53,645 nt of DNA, taken from Archangium violaceum Cb vi76 (GTDB lineage: Bacteria > Myxococcota > Myxococcia > Myxococcales > Myxococcaceae). Shown in pieces: positions 1 to 12,322 of the stretch. A program made the translations under genes and the position numbers. The stretch spans positions 1 through 53,645 of the forward strand of contig NZ_JPMI01000409.1 in the NCBI RefSeq assembly GCF_000733295.1, read 5' to 3'. Position 1 is the first letter of the stretch. Every line of letters begins with the position of its first letter. The notes below the pieces were generated by a model. It was not told where the DNA came from, searched no databases, and worked only from the letters and a program-made list of their open reading frames with translations.

Positions 1-54
1 CGTCCCCAGTGCGTAGACCCTCACCCTGACCCTCTCCCAGAGGGAGAGGGGACG
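1..54. repeat. REP-like palindromic intergenic element
   Basis: CCCTCTCCC at 30-38 and GGGAGAGGG at 42-50 form a perfect 9-bp inverted repeat around a 3-nt loop. CGTCCCC at 1-7 can also pair with GGGGACG at 48-54, so two alternative hairpins exist. From memory, this kind of sequence (CCCTCACCC followed by CCCTCTCCC and its complement) is a dispersed intergenic palindrome in several high-GC proteobacteria, including myxobacteria. It may act as the terminator of the gene to the left of the window; the left edge is cut off. Confidence 0.45.
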
Positions 55-169
55 TCCACGGGACCTCGGACAACTTCACCCACTCGCCGGAAATGATCCT
101 CGCCGCCGGGTGTTGGGGGCCGCGCTGTTTTTCCGCGCCCGGCTCCTCCGGGCCGAAAGCGAGCCCACC

Positions 170-1768
170 ATGCGCCGTTCTCCTCGTACCCCGCTCCTCG
201 CCGCGCTCGCCCTCCTGAGCGCCTCCGCCGCCCGTGCCGAAGCACCCGCTCCGAATGGGGCGAGCTGGTGGAAGCACGTGGAGTTCCTCGCCAGCGATGC
301 GCTGCAAGGCCGGGACACGGGCAGCGAGGGCTACCGCAAGGCCGCGGCCTATGTCACCGAGCAGCTCTCGGCCGCCGGTGTGAAGCCCGGGGCCGGTGAC
401 AGCTACCTCCAGGAGGTGGAGCTGGTGTCGCGCCGGTTGGTGGAAGAGCGCTCGCGTCTGTCCCTGGTGCGCGAGGGCAAGGAGACGCGGCTGACGCTCG
501 GCAAGGAGGCCATCATCTCCTCCCGCGCGGGGGAGGCGGGCTCCGTCGACGCCCCCCTGGTGTTCATCGGCTACGGCCTCTCCATCCCCGAGGCCGGCCA
601 CGACGACTTCGCGGGCGTGGACCTCCAGGGGAAGATCGCCGTCGTCCTCATGGGAGGCCCCGAGAAGGTCTCGGGCGCGCTGCGTGCCCACCACGGCTCC
701 TCCAGCGAGCGCGCGAAGGCACTGAAGCAGGCGGGAGCGGTGGGGCTCGTCATGCTGCAGAACCCCAAGCTCGTGGAGGTCCCCTGGGAGCGGGCCGCGG
801 GGGCGCGCAAGAAGCCCTCGATGATGTTCGCCGACGCGGCCCTCAATGATGACCAGGGGATGAAGCTGAGCGTCGTCTTCAACCACGCCCACGCGCGGAA
901 GCTGTTCGCGGGCGCGCCGCACACCTTCGAGTCGCTGGTCGCGCTGGCCAACGCGGACAAGCCGATGCCGAAATTCGAATTGCCCTCGCGCCTGAAGGCC
1001 CAGGTCGCCTTCGAGACCGCTCCGCTCGAGGCGGCCAACGTGGTGGGCGTGCTGCCCGGGAGCGACCCGAAGCTCGCGGGAGAGTACGTGGTCATCTCCG
1101 CGCACCTGGACCACGTGGGCGTGGGCGAGCCGGTGAAGGGAGACCGCATCTACAATGGCGCCATGGACAACGCCTCGGGCGTGGCGGCGGTGCTCGAGGT
1201 GGCGCGGACGCTCCAGGCCTCGGCGGAGAAGCCCAAGCGCTCGGTGCTCTTCGCGCTGGTGATGGGCGAGGAGAAGGGCCTGCTGGGCGCGAAGTACTTC
1301 GCGGCCCGGCCCACCGTGCCGGCGGCGGGGCTGCTGGCGGACTTCAACATGGACATGTTCCTGCCGCTCGTCCCCTTCACCCACGTGGTGGCCTACGGCC
1401 AGGAGGAGTCCACGCTCGGCGCCTCACTCGAGCAGGTGGCGGCGGCCCACGGCGTGAAGGTGCAGCCGGATCCGCAGCCCAACCGCATGGGCTTCGTTCG
1501 CAGCGACCAGTACGCCTTCATCCGCCAGGGCGTGCCGGCGCTGGCCTTCAAGTTCGGCGCCGAGCCGGGCTCCAAGGAGGAGCAGACGCTGCGCGGCTGG
1601 TACCTCGAGCGCTACCACGCCCCGTCGGATGACCTGGCCCAGCCGGTGAACAAGGAGGGCGCGGCGAAGTTCGTCCGGATGCTCGCCGACCTCGCCCGCA
1701 CCGTGGCGAACGCCCCCGAGCGCCCCCGCTGGAACGACACCAGCTTCTTTCGCCGTTTCGCGAAATAA
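170..1768 (+). CDS. Secreted M28-family zinc metallopeptidase with PA domain
   Basis: This is an exported metallopeptidase of family M28 (aminopeptidase Y/glutamate carboxypeptidase type), 532 residues. The ATG at 170 gives a clean Sec signal peptide (RR, then a Leu/Ala-rich core, cleavage after ARA near residue 24); an in-frame ATG at 110 would bury it. A protease-associated insert lies around residues 120-270. The catalytic half carries the expected co-catalytic zinc set: H312 in SAHLDHVG, D333 in MDNASG, E367/E368 in MGEEKG, an Asp in the DFNMDM segment (391 or 395), and H483 in RYHAPSDD. It is likely a periplasmic or secreted peptide scavenger, fitting a predatory lifestyle. The substrate cannot be told from sequence. 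Confidence 0.9.
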   Translation: MRRSPRTPLLAALALLSASAARAEAPAPNGASWWKHVEFLASDALQGRDTGSEGYRKAAAYVTEQLSAAGVKPGAGDSYLQEVELVSRRLVEERSRLSLVREGKETRLTLGKEAIISSRAGEAGSVDAPLVFIGYGLSIPEAGHDDFAGVDLQGKIAVVLMGGPEKVSGALRAHHGSSSERAKALKQAGAVGLVMLQNPKLVEVPWERAAGARKKPSMMFADAALNDDQGMKLSVVFNHAHARKLFAGAPHTFESLVALANADKPMPKFELPSRLKAQVAFETAPLEAANVVGVLPGSDPKLAGEYVVISAHLDHVGVGEPVKGDRIYNGAMDNASGVAAVLEVARTLQASAEKPKRSVLFALVMGEEKGLLGAKYFAARPTVPAAGLLADFNMDMFLPLVPFTHVVAYGQEESTLGASLEQVAAAHGVKVQPDPQPNRMGFVRSDQYAFIRQGVPALAFKFGAEPGSKEEQTLRGWYLERYHAPSDDLAQPVNKEGAAKFVRMLADLARTVANAPERPRWNDTSFFRRFAK

Positions 1769-1895
1769 CCCACTACCCCGCCAAACCCCCCAAGAACGGA
1801 TTTCCGAAATGCTTGGAACTATCCGTTGAGTGTGCAATATGCGCGCGCCTCCAGTCGGCCGGGCTGGAGCGGGGTTCATCTGGGGACGGGGTTCC

Positions 1896-3053
1896 ATGTT
1901 CAAGACGATTCGGCTGTCGGTGGTGTTGGCGGGAGTGGCGGTGGGGGTGGTGGGGGGCTGCGGGAGCGCGGAGGCGCCGGAGGAGGGGGTGGCGCGCACC
2001 ATCGACGGAAGGGCGCTCACCTCCTCGCGGTGGAGCACGAGCGCGTTCATGAAGACCGAGCGCGGCCTGCACACGGCGACGCTGCTGGACTCGGGGCTGG
2101 TGCTGGTGGCGGGTGGCACGACGGGCGGCGGAACGATTGGCCTCACGCGGAGCGCGGAGCTGTACAACCCGTACTCGGACACGTGGAGCAGCACGGGCTC
2201 GCTGAACGTGCCGCACCAGAACTTCGCGGGCGTCCGGCTCGAGTCGGGCAAGGTGCTGGTTGCGGGGGGACAGGACGGCAGTGGCTCGCCCTACTCCAGC
2301 ATCGCGGAGCTGTATGACCCGGCCACGGGCGCGTGGAGCCTCACGGGGGCCATGGTGGTGCCGCGCGCCTTCTTCACCCTGACGCGGCTCGAGTCGGGCA
2401 AGGTGCTGGCCTCGGGCGGCATGACGCCCGCGGGCAGCCTGTCCACCAGCGCGGAGCTGTATGACCCGGCCACGGGCACGTGGAGCCTCGTGGGCTCCCT
2501 GTCCACCGCCCGCTTCTCCCATACCGCGACGCCGCTCTACTCGGGCGAGGTGCTGGTGCTGGGCGGGCTGAGCGCGGTGACGAACAAGGCGGAGCTGTTC
2601 AGCCCGGCCACGAACACGTGGCGGCAGGTGCGGCCCATGCCGGTGACGCGCGCGGGCCACACCGCGACGCGGCTCTACTCGGGCTACGTGTTGGTCGCGG
2701 GCGGCTTCGATCCGAGCACCAGCGGCAATCCCGTGCTGGGCTCGGTGGACGTGTATGACCCGTACAACGACCGGTGGTTCTCCGCGCCGCCGATGAACCG
2801 GCCGCGCCGGGACCACACCGCCGTCCTGCTCTACTCGGGCGCGCTGCTGGTGACGGGTGGCACCAACGGCACCTCGCTGGAGACCAGCACCGAGGTGTAT
2901 GACCCGCAGTCCAACCGGTGGTTCACGATCGACTACATGCCCGTGCCGCGCACCGGCCACACCGCCACGCTGCTGGACACGGGCGCGGTGCAGGTCATCG
3001 GTGGCGCGTCGGGGAGCGTGACGCTGCCGTCCTCCGTGCGCTTCACTCCGTGA
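1896..3053 (+). CDS. Kelch-repeat beta-propeller lipoprotein
   Basis: A 385-residue exported protein. The ATG at 1896 places a lipoprotein signal at the N-terminus, with lipobox VGGC and Cys22 as the lipidated residue. The body is seven kelch-like units of about 45-50 residues. Each has a hydrophobic strand ending in GG (VLVAGG, VLASGG, VLVLGG, LLVTGG, VQVIGG), then a SAELYDP-like strand and a TW/RW motif, consistent with one seven-bladed propeller. Such lipoproteins are common in myxobacteria and are usually of unknown role, probably binding at the cell surface. It stands alone between the peptidase and rpiA on the same strand. Confidence 0.85.
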   Translation: MFKTIRLSVVLAGVAVGVVGGCGSAEAPEEGVARTIDGRALTSSRWSTSAFMKTERGLHTATLLDSGLVLVAGGTTGGGTIGLTRSAELYNPYSDTWSSTGSLNVPHQNFAGVRLESGKVLVAGGQDGSGSPYSSIAELYDPATGAWSLTGAMVVPRAFFTLTRLESGKVLASGGMTPAGSLSTSAELYDPATGTWSLVGSLSTARFSHTATPLYSGEVLVLGGLSAVTNKAELFSPATNTWRQVRPMPVTRAGHTATRLYSGYVLVAGGFDPSTSGNPVLGSVDVYDPYNDRWFSAPPMNRPRRDHTAVLLYSGALLVTGGTNGTSLETSTEVYDPQSNRWFTIDYMPVPRTGHTATLLDTGAVQVIGGASGSVTLPSSVRFTP

Positions 3054-3082
3054 GCCGTCGAATGCTCGTGGAGGAGGAAGGC

Positions 3083-3118
3083 GGGCCCGGGACTGTGCAC
3101 GAGGGCCCGGGTGTGCAC
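3083..3118. repeat. Imperfect 20-bp direct repeat between kelch gene and rpiA
   Basis: GGGCCCGGG followed by TGTGCAC occurs twice head to tail (3083-3100 and 3103-3118, differing by a 2-nt insertion). Each copy contains the palindromes GGGCCC/CCCGGG and GTGCAC, so the pair can also fold as a hairpin. It could be the terminator of the kelch gene or an operator for rpiA; the sequence does not decide. Confidence 0.4.
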
Positions 3119-3140
3119 CTTCCACGAGGGAGAGCCCGTC

Positions 3141-3848
3141 ATGTCCACAACCGGTGAGGGGGACGTCGCCCGCTTCAAGCGCCAGGCCGCCGAGCGCGCG
3201 GTGGAGGCCATCCAACCGGGAATGGTGGTGGGGCTCGGCTCGGGCAGCACCGCGGCCTTCGTGGTGCACCGGCTGGCCGCCCTGCGCGCCGAGGGGAAGC
3301 TGACGGACGTGGTGGGCGTGCCCACGTCGGTAGGGACGGAGGCGCTGGCGCGCGCGTCGGGGGTGCCCCTCACCACGCTGGAGGAGCACCCGGTGGTGGA
3401 CCTCACCCTCGACGGGGCGGACGAGGTGGACCCCGCGCTGCGGCTCATCAAGGGTGGGGGAGGGGCACTGCTGCGCGAGAAGATCGTCGCCCAGGCGAGC
3501 CGGCGGGTGCTCATCGTGGTGGACGAGGGCAAGCTGTCACCCCGGTTGGGGACGCGCTGGCCGGTGCCGGTGGAGGTGCTGCCCTTCGGCTGGCGCTCGC
3601 AGGCGCTCTTCCTGGTGGAGCTCGGCGCGCGCATCACCCCGCGACGGGGGCCCGACGGGGCGCTGTACCGGACGGACCAGGGCAACTTCATCCTCGACTG
3701 CGCGTTCGGTCCCATCGAGCGGCCGGAGCAACTGGCCACGCGGTTGGAGGCCCGGGCCGGCATCGTGGCGCATGGCCTGTTCATCGGCCTGACCTCCGAG
3801 CTGGTGGTGGCCGGCCCCTCGGGAGTGGAGCTCCGCCGCCCCTCATGA
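3141..3848 (+). CDS. rpiA: Ribose-5-phosphate isomerase A
   Basis: Interconverts ribose 5-phosphate and ribulose 5-phosphate in the cytosolic pentose phosphate pathway. It has 235 residues, a little longer than the roughly 220 of E. coli RpiA. Family signatures are clear: GLGSGSTAAF (phosphate-binding loop), DGADEVD (catalytic Asp region), KGGGGALLREKIVA (catalytic Glu and Lys) and VDEGKLSPRLG. The ATG at 3141 is preceded by a purine-rich GAGGGAGAG; an upstream in-frame start at 3111 lacks a good ribosome site. It appears monocistronic. Confidence 0.95.
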   Translation: MSTTGEGDVARFKRQAAERAVEAIQPGMVVGLGSGSTAAFVVHRLAALRAEGKLTDVVGVPTSVGTEALARASGVPLTTLEEHPVVDLTLDGADEVDPALRLIKGGGGALLREKIVAQASRRVLIVVDEGKLSPRLGTRWPVPVEVLPFGWRSQALFLVELGARITPRRGPDGALYRTDQGNFILDCAFGPIERPEQLATRLEARAGIVAHGLFIGLTSELVVAGPSGVELRRPS

Positions 3849-3958
3849 CACGGCCGGGGGCTGGCGGGCGGCACGGCGCTCTCCTGCCTGCCTGTTCCCT
3901 CGGCTCCGCGTGCTCGGGTGCTTACCTGATGGGGGAATCACACTCGAGGGGACTTCTC

Positions 3959-4228
3959 ATGACCATTGAAACACTCGTCATCTGGCTCGTCGTCGGCCTC
4001 ATCGCGGGCTGGTTGGCCTCGGCGGTAGTGGGCGGCGGTTACGGCATCGTGGGAGACATCGTCGTCGGCATCGTCGGCGCGTTCATCGGCGGCTGGCTCT
4101 TCCGGGCACTTGGTATCGGCGCACCGGGAAGCGGCATCGTGTCCACCATCATCGTCGCCTTCGTGGGAGCGTGTGTCCTGCTCCTGCTGCTAAGGGCGCT
4201 CCACCGCACGCGATACCGCGCCACCTGA
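3959..4228 (+). CDS. GlsB/YeaQ/YmgE-family small membrane protein
   Basis: An 89-residue inner-membrane protein of the transglycosylase-associated (GlsB/YeaQ/YmgE) family. It has three hydrophobic segments, roughly residues 4-24, 27-47 and 60-80, with Gly-rich loops (AGWLASAVVGGGYG, GDIVVGIVGAFIGGWLF) typical of the family. The ATG at 3959 has GAGGGG 7-13 nt upstream; a longer in-frame reading from 3845 would overlap the end of rpiA and adds a non-membrane leader. The biochemical role is not established; homologues respond to stress in other bacteria. Confidence 0.85.
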   Translation: MTIETLVIWLVVGLIAGWLASAVVGGGYGIVGDIVVGIVGAFIGGWLFRALGIGAPGSGIVSTIIVAFVGACVLLLLLRALHRTRYRAT

Positions 4229-4247
4229 TTCGCGTCCTTCAGGAGAA

Positions 4248-4282
4248 GGGGGCCCGCCGTGGGTGGGCTCCCTCTCTCGTTT
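4248..4282 (+). terminator. Rho-independent terminator after the GlsB-like gene
   Basis: GGGGGCCCGCC (4248-4258) pairs with GGTGGGCTCCC (4262-4272) over 11 positions, including two G-U pairs, with a 3-nt loop. The pyrimidine-rich TCTCTCGTTT follows. It lies between convergent genes and is best oriented for the plus strand. Confidence 0.55.
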
Positions 4283-4298
4283 CACGGTGGCACCGGGT

Positions 4299-5090
4299 TC
4301 AGGTGGGCTCGGGCTCGGGCGGGATGAAGCCCTTCACCCGCTCGAGGTTCGCGTCGTGGAAGGTGGCGCCGGTGAGGGTCGCGGCCGAGAAACTGGCGCG
4401 CTCCAGGTTGGAGCTGTCGAAGCAGGCATTCGTCAGGTTGGCCCGGTCGAACTGCACCCTCTCGAGGTTGGCCTCGCGGAAGTTGGCGCCCTCGAGGCGG
4501 CTGTCGCGCAGGTCGGCTCTCTCGAGGTTGACCGAGCGCAGGTCCGCGCGTGTCAGGTTCGCCCCATCGAGGTCCACGCCCTCCAGGTTGGAGCGCCGCA
4601 GGTTCACGCGGGTGAGGTTGGCCTCGCTCAACCGGGCATCCTCCAGGTTGCAGCCCTCCAGGTTGGAGCCCTCCAGGTTCGCCCGGGCCAGGTCCGCTCT
4701 CTCCAGGTTGGAGCCCTGCGCGTTGATGCCGACGAGGTTGGCGCCGGCGAGCCGCGCGCCCTCCAGGTTGCAGCCCTCCATGTTGCAGCCCGCGAGGACG
4801 ACCTCCCGCATGTCGGCGCGCTCCAGGTCCGCCCCGCGCAGCCGGGCCTCGTGGAGGTTGGCACCGGCGAGGTTGACGTTCACCAGGCTGGAGCCCCGCA
4901 GGTTCGCCCCGCGCAGGCTCACCTGCCGCAGGTTCATGTCCTCCAGGTCCATCCCGGACAGGTCCGCTCCGTCGAGCACGGCCTTGGTCAGGTCGACGCG
5001 CGCCGCGGCCGCCGCTTCCAGGGCCTCGCGCAGATCTCCCTCGTGGCTGAAGAGCTCCGTCCCTTCCTTGTTCTTGAGCTGCGTCGGCAT
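4299..5090 (-). CDS. Pentapeptide-repeat protein
   Basis: A 263-residue protein. After a roughly 35-residue N-terminal stretch, nearly the whole chain is A(D/N)LXX pentapeptides (for example ANLRG, ADLER, CNLEG, ANLTR), which fold into a right-handed quadrilateral beta-helix. The ATG at 5090 is chosen because GAGGACGAGCG lies just upstream and translation beyond it is low-complexity and Arg-rich. No signal peptide or membrane segment is visible. Some pentapeptide proteins mimic DNA and protect gyrase (Qnr, MfpA), but nothing here proves that role. It is divergent from the AraC-type regulator, with a 109-bp gap that could hold shared control. Confidence 0.85.
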   Translation of the reverse strand: MPTQLKNKEGTELFSHEGDLREALEAAAAARVDLTKAVLDGADLSGMDLEDMNLRQVSLRGANLRGSSLVNVNLAGANLHEARLRGADLERADMREVVLAGCNMEGCNLEGARLAGANLVGINAQGSNLERADLARANLEGSNLEGCNLEDARLSEANLTRVNLRRSNLEGVDLDGANLTRADLRSVNLERADLRDSRLEGANFREANLERVQFDRANLTNACFDSSNLERASFSAATLTGATFHDANLERVKGFIPPEPEPT

Positions 5091-5199
5091 CGCTCGTCCT
5101 CGCGTGAAGTGATGCACGCCAATGTATGGGGCGGTCCCCGGCACCGGTATGACCCGGGATGCCGGAAAGCATGACCGGGCGTGCCATAATCCCCGGCCC

Positions 5200-6238
5200 G
5201 TGGCGCGCGCGCGAAAAGAGACTCCCTTCCGCTCCGGGCTGGTGCCGGCGCTCGTCCGCTTCGTGCGCGCGCATGGAGGGGACGCGGAACTGCTCGTGCG
5301 CCGCTTCCGCCTGCCCTCGGGGGTGGAGGCGCACACGGACGCGCCCATCACCGCCGAGGACTTCAGCCTGCTGCTGGAGGCGGCGGCGGGCGAGCTGGAT
5401 GACCCGGCGCTCTGCTTGCGGCTCCCCGCGGAGCTGGAGCCGAGCGGCTACGGGCTGGGCGAGCTGGCGGTGCGCGCGAGCCCCACGGTGCGCGAGGCGC
5501 TGCGGCGGATGGTGCGGTATGCCCCGTTGGAGAACGACCGGCTCGTGCTCGGGCTGGAGGAGCGGGGGGACGCGGTGGCCTTCACCTGCCATGTGGCCGG
5601 ACACCCCCGGGGCCTCGGCCGGCACATGCACGAGTACGTGCTCGCCTCGGTGCTCACGCACGTGCGCGGGCTGACGGGCCTGTCCGTGGTGCCGCGCTCG
5701 GTGTGGTTCCTCCACGCGCGGCCGAAGCGCCTGGACGCCGCGCACCGCTTCTTCGGGACGCGGGAGCTCGACTTCGGCCGTGCCGACAACGGCCTGCTGT
5801 TCGACGCGGCGTGCATGGAGGCCCGGTTGACCACCGCGGACCCGCGCCTGCTGGTGACGGCCGAACAGCTCGCGGACGCGGCGCTCCGGGCGCGAGGCCC
5901 CACGGAGGACTTCACCGCCACGGTGGCCGCGCGCATCGAGGAGGCCCTCGACGAGGCGCCTGGCACCGGTGTGGGCGCGGAGGACATCGCCGCGCGGTTG
6001 CACATGAGCAAGCGCACACTCCAGCGCCGGCTGGAGGAGGGGGGCCTGTCCTTCCAGGAGCTGGTGGACCGGGTTCGCGCGGAGAAGGCGCGGGCGCTCG
6101 TGTGTGAAGCGCACCTGGCGCTGGCGGAGGTGGCCTTCCGCCTGGGCTTCTCGGACGTGAGCAGCTTCAGCCGCTCGTTCCGGCGTTGGACGGGGGTGTC
6201 CCCCGGACGCTACCGGTTGTTGAAACATCCCCCCCAGC

Positions 6239-6249
<11 letters not shown>
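5200..6249 (+). CDS. AraC-family transcriptional regulator
   Basis: About 349 residues. The N-terminal half resembles the AraC-type arabinose-binding-like sensor domain of the OruR/MmsR group (SGLVPALVRFVRAHGGD, then ASPTVREALRRMVRYAPLEND). The C-terminal roughly 95 residues hold two helix-turn-helix motifs, with DIAARLHMSKRTLQRRLEE and the signature LAEVAFRLGFSDVSSFSRSF followed by RRWTGVSPGRYR. The GTG at 5200 is preferred; an in-frame ATG at 5122 would prepend a His/Arg-rich leader. The effector is unknown. Its stop overlaps the end of the convergent kinase gene by 11 bp. Confidence 0.85.
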
Positions 6250-9019
<2,770 letters not shown>

Positions 9020-9208
9020 CCCCACGTGTCTCCATCCGGCGGCCTGCCCGATAGCGCTCATGAAACCTGGAGGGCCCGCTTCGAGGCCCTGCATATGAAA
9101 CCCCAGAGCGTGCGGTGAACAGTCGCCGTCCGGTCATGGATGCAACCGTTTCGTGCCTGACGCCGTTCGCTCCCCTGCCAGCCGCGGGAGGGGGCGCTAC
9201 CCGTCCCT

Positions 9209-12082
9209 TCAGGAACGCTTCAGCAGCGTGGCCAGCACCCACAGCAGCTCCGCGGGCTCGAGCGGCTTGGCCACGTGCGAGTCGAAGCCCGCCCGCAGCG
9301 CGGCGGCCTGGTCCTCCTGACGGGCATACGCGGTGAGCGCCACGGCCGGCACCCGTCCACCCTGCTCGGGAGCCCGCGTGCGTATCTCCTGGATGAGCGC
9401 GTAGCCATCCATCCCCGGCATGCCGATGTCCGAGATGAGCAGCTCCGGCGGCTCCCGGTTCATCAGCTCGAGCGCCTGGGCCGCGCTCTCCGCGATGGAG
9501 ACCCGGACCTTTCCTTCCTGGAGCAGCGTGGCCACCAGCTCGCGCGTGTCCTTCTCGTCATCGACCACCAGGATGTGGCGGCCGTGGAGCGCCTTCGGGT
9601 AGTCGGCGGGGAGCTGGGGCGGGTGCTGGGGAAGTGCACGGGCCGGCTCGGCCGCGTCCGCGCGGGGGGCCACCAGTGGCAGCAGGACGGTGAAGGTGGC
9701 GCCCTGTCCCTTGCCCGGGCTCTGCGCCTCGACCGTGCCGCCGTGCAGCTCCACCAGGTGGCGCACGATGGCCAGTCCCAGCCCCAGTCCGCCATGGCGG
9801 CGCGTGGAGGAGGCATCCGCCTGGGTGAAGCGCTCGAAGAGGTGGGGCAGGAAGCCCGGGGCGATTCCATCCCCGGTGTCGCGCACATGGATCTCCACGT
9901 GCGCGGGGCGCCACGAGAGCGACACCGTCACGCTTCCTTCCTGGGGCGTGAACTTCACCGCGTTGGACAGCAGGTTCCACACCACCTGCTGCAACCGGTC
10001 CGGGTCTCCCTGCACGGCAACCGTCTGCGGCTCCAGCGCCACCTGGAGCTGGATGCCTCGCGCCTCGGCGGCCGGGCGCACCACGTCCACCGCGCTCTCG
10101 ATGACCTTCTCCAGGTTCGTGGGGCGCACGTCCAGCCGCAGCCGGCCGCTGACGATCCGGTTGACGTCCAGCAGATCCTCCACGAGCTGCGTCTGCGCCC
10201 GCGCGTTGCGCTCGATGGTCTCCAGGGCGCGCTCGCGCTTGTCCTGCGGCAGCTCCCGCGTGCGGAGGATCTGCACCCAGCCGAGGATGGCCGTCAGCGG
10301 CGTGCGCAGCTCGTGCGAGAGCACCCCGAGGAACTCGTCCTTGAGGCGGCTGGCCTGCTCGGCGCGCTGACGCTCCGACTCGGCCGCCTCGTACAGGCGC
10401 GCGCGCTCCAGGGCCTGGCCACACTGCTGCGCCAGCATCTGCAGGAACTGGAGCTCCTCGGGGACGCAGATGCGCGGGTCGGGGTAGCTCAACACGAGCG
10501 CGCCCACGGACTGTCCATGCACCCACATGGGGAACACCGCCACCGCGTGGTCCCGCTCCGAGGCACGCAGGGTGACGATCTCCGGGTACCTCGCCTGCAT
10601 GTCCGAGGTGGAGCGCAGCCAGATCTCCCGGCCCGTGCGCACCGCGTCGACGACGGGGTTGTGAGCGAAGGGCGTCAGGTCCCGCACATGGCGGACGAAG
10701 CGCTCCGGGTACCCCACGTCATGGAGGCTCTCGAGCGAGCCGTCCGCGCGCTGGCGGTAGACGGCCCCCGCCTCGGCGCCCATGCCGCCCACCGCCACGG
10801 ACAGCACCGTCCGGGCCACGTCGGCCTGGGTGAGGGCCTGGGACAGGGCGGAGGTGACCACCTGCAGGCGCGCGGCGTGCTCCTCGGCCTGCCGGGCCTC
10901 GGTGATGTTGTCGAAGACCATCACCGCGGCGATCGTCCGGCTGCGCTCGTCGCGGATGGGGGCGCAGTTGACCTTGATGAAGCGGTTGTCCTTGTCCGGC
11001 CGGCGCAGCCACAGCACCTCGCCGCGCACCACCTCGCCATGCAGCACGCTGCGCGCCAGCGGCAGCTCCTCGGCCGGGTACGGGGTGCCATCCAGGCGGT
11101 GCTGGTGATAGGCCGTGTAGCCATTCACGTCCGACGCCTGGATGAGCTCATGGCCCCAGATGGCCTCCGCCTGGGCGTTGGCGTACGTCAGCTCTCCCTG
11201 GGGCCCCGCCAGCAGGAAGCCCGAGGGCATCTGCTCGAGGATGGCCGACAACAGCCGCTCATTGGTCTCCAGCTCCGCCAGGAGCCGGTCGCGCTCGGCC
11301 TCGGCGTTCTTCCGCTCGGAGATGTCCGTGTTGGTGCCCACCCACTCGCGCACGCCGCCATCCAGGTTGAACACGGGCACGGCGCGCGACACGACCCAGC
11401 GCCAGCTCCCGTTGGCGTGCTTCAGGCGGTACTCGTGGGCGAACGGCGTCTTCGTGGTGACGGCGTTCTTCCAGGCCTCGCGGGCCGCCGGTGAATCCTC
11501 GGGGTGGATGGCCTCCAGCCAGGAGGTTCCATCCAGCCATTGCTCGAGCGTGAGGCCCGTGAAGGCCCGCCAGGTGGGGGCGTCCTCCACGGGCAGGCCC
11601 TGGGCGTTGGTGGTCCAGATGGCCGATGCCGAGGTCTGCACCAGCGAGCGGAACCGCTCCTCGCTCTCGTTCAGCGCCTCCGCGGTGTGTCCGGCACTGG
11701 CGCACCCGGTGACATCCTCGCCGAGGAAGAGCCACTCCACGAGCCGCCCCGTCTCGTCCTTCACCGGCATCGCCCGTGCCTGGATGTCGCGCCAGACGTC
11801 GTCCTCCCGGCGCACGCGGAAGGTGAGCTCCCCGCCGCCAGGCTGGCCGGCTCCGAGCAGCTCGCCCTCTGGATCCAACGGGCCGCGATCCTCGGGGTGG
11901 ATGGCGTGCTGCCAGTGCCAGCCCATCATCTGTCCGGGGGCCTGGCCGGTGAAGGCCGCCCACGAGGGCGAGGGTTCCTGCATCCGTCCCGCCTCGTCCA
12001 CCACCCAGACGAGCCGGTGCGTATCCGCCAGGAGTGCACGGACGCGCAGGGTGTCACGTGTGGGGAGCGCCAGAGCGAGCAT
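9209..12082 (-). CDS. Hybrid histidine kinase (PAS x4, GAF, HisKA, HATPase, receiver)
   Basis: 957 residues. Order by eye: four PAS/PAC units (about 15-400), a GAF domain (about 410-560), HisKA with H590 in SHELRTPLTAILGWVQ, HATPase_c (N-box WNLLSNAVKFTP, G-boxes DTGDGI and GLGLGLAIV), and an intact C-terminal receiver (VVDDEKDTRE, phospho-Asp in ISDIGMPGMDG, conserved Thr in ALTAYA, Lys in AKPLEP). The ATG at 12082 has AGGAG 8 nt upstream. It is a cytoplasmic hybrid kinase able to phosphorylate its own receiver. The next kinase gene follows on the same strand after 189 bp, so the two may be co-expressed. The stimulus is unknown. Confidence 0.92.
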   Translation of the reverse strand: MLALALPTRDTLRVRALLADTHRLVWVVDEAGRMQEPSPSWAAFTGQAPGQMMGWHWQHAIHPEDRGPLDPEGELLGAGQPGGGELTFRVRREDDVWRDIQARAMPVKDETGRLVEWLFLGEDVTGCASAGHTAEALNESEERFRSLVQTSASAIWTTNAQGLPVEDAPTWRAFTGLTLEQWLDGTSWLEAIHPEDSPAAREAWKNAVTTKTPFAHEYRLKHANGSWRWVVSRAVPVFNLDGGVREWVGTNTDISERKNAEAERDRLLAELETNERLLSAILEQMPSGFLLAGPQGELTYANAQAEAIWGHELIQASDVNGYTAYHQHRLDGTPYPAEELPLARSVLHGEVVRGEVLWLRRPDKDNRFIKVNCAPIRDERSRTIAAVMVFDNITEARQAEEHAARLQVVTSALSQALTQADVARTVLSVAVGGMGAEAGAVYRQRADGSLESLHDVGYPERFVRHVRDLTPFAHNPVVDAVRTGREIWLRSTSDMQARYPEIVTLRASERDHAVAVFPMWVHGQSVGALVLSYPDPRICVPEELQFLQMLAQQCGQALERARLYEAAESERQRAEQASRLKDEFLGVLSHELRTPLTAILGWVQILRTRELPQDKRERALETIERNARAQTQLVEDLLDVNRIVSGRLRLDVRPTNLEKVIESAVDVVRPAAEARGIQLQVALEPQTVAVQGDPDRLQQVVWNLLSNAVKFTPQEGSVTVSLSWRPAHVEIHVRDTGDGIAPGFLPHLFERFTQADASSTRRHGGLGLGLAIVRHLVELHGGTVEAQSPGKGQGATFTVLLPLVAPRADAAEPARALPQHPPQLPADYPKALHGRHILVVDDEKDTRELVATLLQEGKVRVSIAESAAQALELMNREPPELLISDIGMPGMDGYALIQEIRTRAPEQGGRVPAVALTAYARQEDQAAALRAGFDSHVAKPLEPAELLWVLATLLKRS

Positions 12083-12172
12083 GAACGAATCTCCTGAAGG
12101 GCCCGGTTGCCCACGTCAATCCCCCGGGTTGAGGAAAGTCCTCACCGAGCCGGGCTCATTATGACCTCAAGT

Positions 12173-12192
12173 CGTGGCGATTTGATGCCACG
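12173..12192. promoter_or_regulatory. Inverted repeat between kinase gene and pilY1-like gene
   Basis: CGTGGC (12173-12178) and GCCACG (12187-12192) flank an 8-nt AT-rich spacer GATTTGAT. It lies in the 240-bp divergent region upstream of both the hybrid kinase and the PilY1-like gene. It could be a regulator-binding site or a leader hairpin. Confidence 0.3.
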
Positions 12193-12322
12193 GCATATTT
12201 CCCCTGGGGGTGCGTGCGGGGTGTCAGGGCTCCGGACTCTGCTGGAGGGTGCGGTCCACTCTGTCCGGGTGCGAGGGCGAAGGGAGTCGGTGGGGGGTGG
12301 GCCGGCTTCAGGGAGCCTGGAT

